From: Clonostachys chloroleuca
Taxonomy: Eukaryota; Ascomycota; Sordariomycetes; Hypocreales; Bionectriaceae
Length of the DNA: 64,000 nucleotides
Reading direction: 5' to 3'
Assembly (NCBI GenBank): GCA_037952775.1
Contig: JBANAY010000003.1
Coordinates: 1,054,001-1,118,000 of the forward strand
A program made the position numbers and the translations under genes. Under the pieces are notes generated by a model. It saw only the letters and a program-made list of their open reading frames with translations. It made no database searches and had not been told where the DNA came from. Positions 56,153 to 64,000 of this stretch are shown in pieces; position 1 is the first letter of the stretch, and the number at the start of each line of letters is the position of its first letter.

Positions 56153-57172
56153 GATTTACGTCGAATTTCATCTCTATACCAAGGCCTGGAGCGCCATACC
56201 GTATCGGGATATGAATGTGGAATGGATAAACGCGGGTTGTCGACTTGCTATCTCAATATTTGATCTTAGCTATTTTGTTTTGCCATTCAGAGGGCTATAT
56301 TCAAAACGGATAGGAAGTCAATTTCAAAAGTTTGTTTTACTGAAACTTTCCAATACCGTTGTAATTGGATACTGCGGTTCTCAGCTGTGGTGAGGAGCGT
56401 TGGCACGACTTAGTATCCAATTAATAATTTTGAATACCCGCGGCTCGTAATTTACCGGGGTCTCAGAGAATCTACTACATTTGCAGTGATGGACTTCTCT
56501 ATTGATGTTTCAAAGCCAGAGGACTTCTCGCTCTCCGGACAACAACCCTCTTGAAAGTAAAAGAACCACGGTGAGCCCCAATCAATACCATTGCTGTTTC
56601 TTCCGTAAAGCTTCCAAACTTTGCTGGACGAAGTACCTGCGATACCCTTCTGTCTACCTTTTACTCTTTCGTTCTGTTTGTGGGCTTCTCTCTGGGTTCT
56701 GGTATGTGGCTGAACGAGAATGAGTAAAAGCAGGTTAGATACTTGCCGATATGCAATCCGTTAAATCTCAAATCACGATTGAGTCTCTATTGAAAGGCAT
56801 CTAAGATCGTTTCTCGAGGAACTAAGACCAATGTCATTTATATGTCATTTTATGTAGCCTTTCGACTGCTGTATAACAGCCAAGCTTGCCGAGCTCTGGG
56901 GCTCTCAATGTAGGCGAAACAAAGATCCTGTGTTTTTTATCTAGCCCACTAACATATATGAGCGATCTTGGTTTTCTGAATGGGTGTTGGACCAACAATA
57001 GATGCCTCACTGAACGTGAATAGATGACTGGACGCGGAGACCGTACACCTACCTGTCCTTGGTTTCAATCCAGAGGAAGACAAGAATAGAAAAACGAGGC
57101 ACACGAAGGGCAGAGAGTTGCATCTTAGTGCTCCTACAAGGGTGGAGTGCTTAGTCAACGTTTCTGTGGCAG
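56153..57172. other. Intergenic, nothing recognised
   Basis: About 1.0 kb of AT-rich spacer between two plus-strand genes. No repeat or additional gene noticed. Confidence 0.4.
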
Positions 57173-58564
57173 ATGATGGAACTACAATGCTTCTCTTCTC
57201 GTTTTGCATTCCCGCATCAGCCAGGATCAGCCAAGATTGAAATTAACACTTACTGCGAGATGTCTCACCAGGCACACAACATTCCCTGGAATGTATTCGG
57301 GTCTAATCTCAAATTTCGCACTAGAATCCCCTGTGCAGACGACGGGGCCGGTTTGCATTTCCGCTTCACGCCTACGCAGGGCAAGGAGCTCATGCACTTC
57401 GTCGACGCCTTCACGCGGAACATCCACCAACATGCAGATTCAGAGCGTCAGAAATATCTGGGGACTCATGGCGTCCCACATTCGGATAACATAGCTCTAG
57501 ATGATCGTGTTGCCCGCATAATCACGCCCGCAACCCGCCTGTGGCGCTCAGAGAGGCGGGACACGCTTGGCGAGGTTGACGAGAGACCAACCAACGAGCT
57601 TTGCCATCATTCTGAGCCAGACGAAAAATGTCGCTGCCCTCTTCCACACAGTCAAAGAAGGATGGGCTCTTTCCTCCACAAATATAGGTGGTCCAACTGT
57701 TATAGGTTCTTTGATGACCACAAGGATGGTTACATTGGTCTTGAGATGTTTAAAACGCTTCTCATGCACGGTGAGATGGATACGCTCCTCAAGATTTGCG
57801 CCCATCCAGACGTGGGATTTCCAAGCTGGTGGGATGCGCAGTTGTGCATGTGCTACCCACGAGACCTCGGCCGCGATTACTTGGAGAACGCGCTGGACGC
57901 TTACCTTGCGCTCAACATCTTTCTGTCGTCCTTCCCCGAATCATGGGCCCCTGGCCGCTCCTCCGATCAAGACTATCGGCGTACGAGGATATACCAGATG
58001 ATGATCTTTCGAGTTACAGGAACAAAGCAGGCGTCCGAGCTCGCCACGCATCCTCATCGTCAGTTCTTTGGCATCGCACGTGGCCAATTCAACTCGTATT
58101 CCGGATTCAAATGTCCTATGAGATCAAAACGAAAAGACAAATTCTCGGGTACAAACCAGCCATATGGGCGTCTAACCTACGAGGAGTTTCTGGAGAGCCA
58201 AAAGACAGTGGACTTCCTGCCCTCAGTGTCCGACGTCCTTCATGTGCGCTGGGTCTTATGTGAGAAGGGTCTTCCAGTAGAAGTATCACAAGTCATTCTT
58301 GACAAGGCGCTATACAGACCCCAACGCAGACTGAAAGTGCCCCACGACCCTCTTCACCTTGAAAACGTCGAAGAGTTGAACAAATACCTCAAGTTTTGCT
58401 GGCTGGTTCTAGTACGGTCTGAAATTGTGGCGAGAGAAGTCGGTATGAAAATGCCGTGGAAGGATTTGCTTTCCGAATCAATTGAGCGTTTACTTGGTTG
58501 TTCGTGTAGAAAGTTGCTGGAGCGAGGTCAACCACCTGATGACGACTTACTGTGGTTCAAATAG
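57173..58564 (+). CDS. Orphan hypothetical protein (463 aa)
   Basis: Single long ORF with even composition and no stop for 1.39 kb, so probably coding. A second in-frame ATG at 57260 (MSHQAHNIPWNVFG) may be the true start, giving 434 aa. Features are few: no signal peptide or membrane segment. Tryptophan/aromatic-rich helices (WWDAQLCMCY, LNIFLSSFPESW) and a C-terminal helical region (LEEL-type, LKFCWLVLVRSEI) are seen. Cysteine-rich pair HHSEPDEKCRCP occurs near residue 145. I do not recognise the family. It could be a member of one of the expanded, uncharacterised fungal families. Confidence 0.55.
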   Translation: MMELQCFSSRFAFPHQPGSAKIEINTYCEMSHQAHNIPWNVFGSNLKFRTRIPCADDGAGLHFRFTPTQGKELMHFVDAFTRNIHQHADSERQKYLGTHGVPHSDNIALDDRVARIITPATRLWRSERRDTLGEVDERPTNELCHHSEPDEKCRCPLPHSQRRMGSFLHKYRWSNCYRFFDDHKDGYIGLEMFKTLLMHGEMDTLLKICAHPDVGFPSWWDAQLCMCYPRDLGRDYLENALDAYLALNIFLSSFPESWAPGRSSDQDYRRTRIYQMMIFRVTGTKQASELATHPHRQFFGIARGQFNSYSGFKCPMRSKRKDKFSGTNQPYGRLTYEEFLESQKTVDFLPSVSDVLHVRWVLCEKGLPVEVSQVILDKALYRPQRRLKVPHDPLHLENVEELNKYLKFCWLVLVRSEIVAREVGMKMPWKDLLSESIERLLGCSCRKLLERGQPPDDDLLWFK

Positions 58565-58858
58565 AGTATAAATCGTAAGCTCACGCTATTAGCATATATT
58601 ATGAGATGGACAATGGGACTGCGTTTCTGGTTGCCCCTCGGTGTATCGGGCATTTCTTTCTCGGACGCGCAGACGTGGGCTTTTGCATGGGCAGAACTAA
58701 TATTGGCTTTGTTGCAAGACTGTCTACTACGATCTGGAAGAGTTTCACATTTCTATCATAAGTTTTATTTCATAGATTTGTTGGTTTGAAGATGGATGTT
58801 CTAATTACATTCTCAATCGAAGGCTGCTATACTGGCCCGCATGCTCCAGCCCTACTAG

Positions 58859-60841
58859 TTACACATCTTGTTGTTTCTCTGCCTTTAAGTCTGCTCTAAA
58901 CTCCTTGTCCTGGAGCTTTCTTGCAACATTCTTTGTTAAGAATTTCTCAAAATTGGGAACAAGGAAGGCGGCTAACAGCACGATAGCGGAGAAAGGAATC
59001 GTCGTGTAGAACACCAGCTTGAATGCGTCCCTGTTTGCAGCTACCAACGCAGCACCCACGGCCTCGGTTACTGTATCCGTGATACCGGGAACGGCACTGA
59101 AGTTCCCTGTTGTTATTCCTTGAAAGAGTGTGGGGAGCGAGTCTGAGGGAAGGCCGGCATCTGTAGCTGCTGGGGCAACGTACTCAGGTATCAACTCGGT
59201 CAATTTATTTGAGTAGACGGATGTGTACAGGGCCTGGGCCACAGCACCCCCAAGACCACGGATTGACCCGAGTACACCGGTTGCTAGACCAATATCTTGT
59301 GGCTCCCATAACAAGGTGACGCCTGGATATGTGATGTTCTCAAGATAGCCGACGGCAGTGCACGCCAGGACGCCAAATGCGATAGTTGCTGCCCAGCGCT
59401 CTTCTGACAGAGACGTCAATGAAGTCACAAAAGTCATGACGAGCGCCGCCGCGATGATACACTGGATCTTGACCTTGGGGACGTATGAGAGGGCGAAACC
59501 CGCCATAGTCTGACCAAGCAGCACGCCACCACCAACAACGGAGCTCTGCCAGCCGATGGCCTTGACATCTGTGGTGTAAACAGTCTGTATGATGGTCGGC
59601 CACAGCACGGTCATGGAGTAATAAACCATGGATGCAATGGTTGCTGTGGCTATGACGGCCACGAAGCCGATGTTTCTGAACATGCGAGGCGGCATAAGTG
59701 GCTGGACATGACAGAAGAAGCCCTCTGTTGTTGGAGTTAGTAAGATTACCATTGACCTCTCACACTTCCTTCGGAGTTGTACTTACCATAAACGAAGAAT
59801 ACAGCGACAAGGGCGATCCCGATGAGAAGAGTGCACAAGACTTCAGCACTCTTCCAGGGGTAGGTTGTGCCACCCCATGACAGACCAACGAGGAATAGAA
59901 CACACCCGGAGATATATAGTGCGATACCAATCCAGTCCAGCTCCTTTGTCTGTTGCATTCGCGTTTTGCCGACATGGAGCTGCTCGAAAGTGGGTGGATG
60001 GTAGAGGAAATGATACAGACACAGCGTGATGGTGCTGAGGATGATGCCGATATAGAAGCTCCATCGCCATCCCTGCTGGGTATTCTCGATCAAAGACCGC
60101 GCGATGATAGGACCGAAAACGGCAAACGGCATCGAGGAAAGGAAGACGATGGTGATGATGGGGCCTCGCTTATCGTTGGGGACCAGCTCACCGAGGACGA
60201 TTCCAAACGAAAGCTGGCCTGCAGCAGCGACACCATTGCATCCCATTCCCACGATCAACATGGCAACATTCTGTGATGCAGCGGCCATAATGCAGCCAAC
60301 CAGCCCGAGCCCCGTGGTGCTCATTACCATCCACTTCCGCCCATACAAATCTGATAGTCGGCCAACGAAGAGAAATCCAATGGAAGACCCCATAGTCCAG
60401 ATTGTAGCTGCCCAGCCGATGTTTGGCGAGTTTCCGAGATCCGCGTTGATAAGGGATCTTGCATGAGTCAAGTTAGTATAAACTCAAAGGATGGACTAGT
60501 TTCACATACAGCGTGTTGGCTGGGAGCACCCATCCGAGGTATCCGCAGATACTGGCGAAACATTGCGCCTATCCTCGTTAGAGTTATCTTCAATTCAGGA
60601 TGTTTGTTCGCCATACCATGACGGTGCCGATGAACTGAGGGCTACGGAAGTAGCCTGGTGGCATCACATCCACTTCTCCTCCAAGGGCGTGGGCATCGAC
60701 ATAATCGATAGTACCGTCAGCATGGACGACTTTGGCCCTCTCGCCATCGTTTTCGAGAACTTGTGATATGTCGTCGAGAGGCCGTCCATCTTTAGACTCG
60801 ATATGGCTTGCCGCAGGCCCCTTGGTCTCAGGGCCAGACAT
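58859..60841 (-). CDS. Tri12-like MFS efflux transporter
   Basis: Four exons, complement(58859..59724, 59787..60457, 60510..60568, 60617..60841), 606 aa, intact. The N-terminus is polar and cytosolic (about 75 residues). MFS signature GRLSDLYGRKW follows the second helix. About 14 membrane segments are visible, for example MLIVGMGCNGVAAAGQLSFG, LFLVGLSWGGTTYPW, VAVIATATIASMVYYSM and IPFSAIVLLAAFLVPNF. These features match the fungal trichothecene-efflux/siderophore-type family (Tri12, 14 helices). Substrate not deducible. The ATG at 60841 (MSGPETK) is used; two upstream in-frame ATGs (60853, 60868) are alternatives. Confidence 0.9.
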
Positions 60842-63160
60842 GGTATCTGGTGCCATGCTATTTGCCAAGGAAACCAGATCAAAGGCTAAGGAATAGTATG
60901 GCGTTGGAGACTCCTGTAGTAAAGTTCCAAGAAACTACTACTGGAATGCTTGGCTTGAGAAGGGGGATGAAGATCATCGGAGTCAAGGGGGATGGCGATT
61001 ATTTAGTCGACTACGGGAAAGGGCGGAAACACCACGTTTGAGAGCGCCACATGCACCCCAAGTTGCCTTTTGTTGCCTGCCCATGCGCTAACAGGCCTGT
61101 AAGAGTCTAGACGCCCACGTTGAAGCCCCGGATTTAGGTATCCACGATCTAGCCCGAGACCGCCTCCGCATAAACGATGCGGGTGCGGGGATGGACGCCA
61201 TTTTGAGGACACCATCAAACGAACGGACTGTTTCATTGACGCACGCTGCACTCACTGCATTTGTATCGATGTAACCTGGAGTTGCCTGGTTGATTAGCTA
61301 GTGGTCTATCAGGTTTGATCAACATCAAGGCACTATGTAGGAAATCCGCCGATGATGCACAATGCTGGCAATCCAAGAATAGGACCAGGCGATTTCTTGT
61401 ACTGGATTGTCCTTCTGGCTCGGAAATGCATTAAGCATTTCGGGCAACCCGACTGGTACAAACTCTCTTTTGGATTCTTTACCCGAGTTTGTGAGGCTGG
61501 CCAACAGACTTTTCTCGGCTGTTGCCACTAGCCGGTTGCTCTGAGCCAGGTCAAAGTACATCATCGGCTCTCATCTTCCGACGAGCTTAGGCCATCGAGG
61601 ACCGCAAGGGAAAACTTCATCCTTGGCATAGATACATCTGGGCGGCTTACCCGATAGCAGTCTGAGACTAATTCCATCTTCTTTCCGGTGCTTCCAGAAT
61701 CGCTCCCATGTACTATTGATCGCGGAAATCAGCACACCCTCTCCCGACTACGCTGTACCTTGACACATTCTATGGTTTTCTAGACTAAGAAGCTACCTTG
61801 CTTATCTTGATCATAAAAATAGCTCTGATTTTGAGTTTGCGGTCCCATGACTGAGATGTCCCTTATCATATCGTCGGGAAGTCATTCTGCAATCCGAGGG
61901 GAAGTATGTTGTACGACCAGTTGTGAATTGATGTGTAAGTATTACCTAGACACGGTTGCCGAGCCTTCTATGCCCTGAGAATAACGAAAGTAAAAAACTG
62001 GCGCTGTCCAGTCTCCTAGAAAGACAGCATCTAACATTTCGAAAACCTCTCCACCGACGCTGCCACGAACCACGCCTAGAATCTCTGAAATGAGAATTTT
62101 AGGTGCATATAACGAGTATTTCTGTCCAAATTAGGGAACGCTGTTTCCGTTCTTCTTAAAATGAGGATTGCTTTTCAAACCGGCCGATGACTTCTCGATC
62201 ATACATCTGTCGACGGTGGTAGGAGATATCTCGAGACCCTGCGACGCCCATTACGTCACTGAAGTTGAAATGCACTATGAGCAAATTACCCTTCACTCAT
62301 CAATAAGAATAACTACCGAACCCTCATTCTACAAAGGAGAAAGAGAATTCTTTGTGCTAGTTCGGAAGTAATGACGAGCTATCTGGATTATGACAGGACT
62401 TGCCACGCGGACTTTGAAATAGAGCGGCTGGAGAATCTTGGTTGCTTGCCAGGAACACTACCAAAGATTGGCATCGAATGAATACTTGACCTCTCCAGCG
62501 GAGATTGAAAACCCGATTTTTCTTCGAGCAACATCTTCTGTTGGGGGTTTTGTTTACTCTATGTGGCACTGAATGCCTAAGATCGTCAGAGGCATCATTG
62601 ATTCTATGCTCAGGGACCTTTTCGCCTTGATGAGCGATTTTATTATCAACCTTCTGTGGATTGTTTCTTCAAACCAAGTCGTTGAAGGTTTATCCAAACT
62701 ACTATTTTGATCTGATGCACACAAAGCAGACGTGTGCTCCGGGTGATCGGAATTGATCTCTTTGGAAGTAGGAATGAAGTCTTCGACAATGTATGACAGG
62801 TATTTCCCGCCTACTTATGATTGAAATGACATAATCAGCGCATCTGGGGAAGACGCATTAAACTGGGCTTCCATCAGGGCGGGCGATGAGATCATCGCCG
62901 AGTTGCGTCATGATTCTCCGCCACCTCAAAGCTCCAATTGCGTCCCACCAGGCCGGAAATGCGGGGCTATAAGTATGAATAATCTCAAGTATACGCAGCA
63001 GAGAGATGCAAAACCACTACGTCAGACCAGTTCGTGTATCTCCTAAGGGTAAGTTGATGGCATCATGACCATCGCCAGTTGCTAAATTACTGAAACATTG
63101 AGTGTCTATAGGAAAAGGAAGGCGGTTGAACCAGCAATTAACAAGCCCATCACTATCGCC
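60842..63160. other. Long intergenic region with a possible regulator relic
   Basis: 2.3 kb. The minus-strand ORF 61325-61564 (MMYFDLAQSNRLVATAEKS, then FVPVGLPEMLNAF) has protein-like composition but an in-frame TGA just upstream, and may be a remnant of a longer gene. The rest shows no coding signal. The last 200 bp are the MobA-like promoter. Confidence 0.4.
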
Positions 63161-63853
63161 ATGTCGTCTTCACCAGAACCGCCGTTCCTACCATTAATCC
63201 TTGCAGGCGGCAGAGCGACAAGAATGGGATGTCCCAAGCATCTCCTGTCCACGCCGAACGGAAAACATCTGTACGAAAACCAAATCGAGGTTATCCGCGA
63301 GGCGTTCCCTGGCATAACCGAAATCTACGTCTCCCTCGCCCAAGACTCTCAATTGGACGACCTCCTGCAGATGGCCTGCTCCGAAAACGGCTGTCTTCTG
63401 GAAGGGAACCCTCGCGTCCGACTGAAAGTCATCTTCGACGAAGAGCGCAACCTGTCAAACGAATCTGCAGGTCCCGCCTCTGGAATATTGGCAGCTGCCA
63501 ACCTGCGTCCCAACACCACGTGGCTTGTCGTTGCGTGTGATTTCCCATTCCTTACAGCAGACGCCCTGAGGCAGCTGGTCTCACACTACGAGCAGCCTGT
63601 TACCTGTTTCCGTAACCTTAAAGGGTACTGCGAGCCGCTGCTGGGACTCTGGAGTCCACAGGCTCTGGAATATTTGGCAGACAACCACAAAAAAGGAGTT
63701 CTCAGCCCGAGCAGGGTGGTGGACAAGCTGGGAGGACCGATGTTATTGCCCACGCGGGATCCGCAGTGGACGCTATTTAATGTGAATTCAAGGGCAGATT
63801 GGACGGCAACTATGAAAGCTTTTAGTTTTGGCCAAGACAATAGTTCAATTTAG
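63161..63853 (+). CDS. MobA-like nucleotidyltransferase
   Basis: Single exon, 230 aa, intact. N-terminal signature LILAGGRATRMGCPKHLL is the GxGTxM...K nucleotide-binding motif of MobA/NTP_transf_3 proteins. GPASGILAA is the second conserved segment, and VVACDFPFL carries the metal-binding aspartate. The family transfers GMP to molybdopterin (or a related nucleotide to another cofactor or sugar). Free-standing MobA domains occur in fungi; the molybdenum link is therefore likely but not certain. An upstream in-frame stretch to 63098 lacks an ATG, so the start at 63161 (MSSSPEP) is preferred. Confidence 0.82.
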   Translation: MSSSPEPPFLPLILAGGRATRMGCPKHLLSTPNGKHLYENQIEVIREAFPGITEIYVSLAQDSQLDDLLQMACSENGCLLEGNPRVRLKVIFDEERNLSNESAGPASGILAAANLRPNTTWLVVACDFPFLTADALRQLVSHYEQPVTCFRNLKGYCEPLLGLWSPQALEYLADNHKKGVLSPSRVVDKLGGPMLLPTRDPQWTLFNVNSRADWTATMKAFSFGQDNSSI

Positions 63854-64000
63854 GTGATTCATTGAGCAAGACTTCTCACCACCCTCCAGGCACATCAAAG
63901 ATCAAAACATTATTTGTTCGTGAGATGTTTTTGTGCAGTAGTCGCATCAATCGCTCTTCATTGGGGGATAAACAACGGAACCCCGGGAATGTTTCTTATT
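63854..64000. other. End of window
   Basis: 147 bp downstream of the MobA-like gene. Nothing recognised. Confidence 0.4.

Noticed and set aside
1..64000. CRISPR arrays, bacterial operons, ribosome-binding sites, insertion sequences
   Set aside because: None seen; introns and gene families show this is fungal nuclear DNA.

Overview
The window is nuclear DNA of a filamentous ascomycete. Genes carry short introns (about 50-95 nt) with GT...AG ends and two likely GC...AG introns. The families are those of Pezizomycotina: Zn2Cys6 regulators, a Tri12-type MFS pump, a CRH-type cell-wall enzyme, MARVEL and PAP2 proteins. The mix resembles Sordariomycetes/Hypocreales, but that is inference. I see no rRNA, convincing tRNA, CRISPR array or intact transposon.

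Layout. 0.4-7.2 kb: a Zn2Cys6 regulator beside an aldo/keto reductase, a kappa-class glutathione transferase and an HSDL2-like short-chain dehydrogenase, which looks like a small detoxification or catabolic cluster. 7.5-10.6 kb: a small coiled-coil protein, a tubby/LURP-like protein and a small membrane protein. 10.9-16.0 kb: a Zn2Cys6 regulator, a FAD monooxygenase and an NAD(P)-binding reductase. The last two are divergent and share a promoter with four AATTGTCC cores about 25 bp apart. 16.2-22.2 kb: an F-box/ankyrin protein, a decayed GH106-like rhamnosidase and an NmrA-like protein. 23.4-29.6 kb: two more Zn2Cys6 regulators, an SDR and an MDR oxidoreductase. 30.0-34.0 kb: an ankyrin-subtilisin fusion protease transcribed divergently from a gasdermin-like (RCD-1/HET-Q1 family) gene. 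34.8-64 kb: genes more widely spaced, including CRH-type GH16, MARVEL, PAP2 phosphatase, a 74-aa conserved protein, SnoaL/NTF2-like, F-box fragment, UPF0658-like Golgi membrane protein, a secreted CBM-like protein, an orphan, a Tri12-like MFS pump and a MobA-like nucleotidyltransferase.

The most interesting unit is at 30.0-34.0 kb. A protease with all its catalytic residues and nine ankyrin repeats faces a gasdermin-like pore-former across a 366-bp promoter. In Podospora the gasdermin-like HET-Q1 is activated by the adjacent subtilisin-like HET-Q2, so this pair is a candidate proteolysis-triggered cell-death module. Here ankyrin repeats stand in the sensor position and no NB-ARC/NACHT domain is visible.

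A second window-wide pattern: six otherwise well-preserved genes (AKR, SDR, a Zn2Cys6 regulator, the gasdermin-like gene, CRH, CBM-like) are each interrupted by exactly one missing base inside a homopolymer run. That points to assembly indels more than to six independent pseudogenes, and these breaks should be checked before calling the genes dead.
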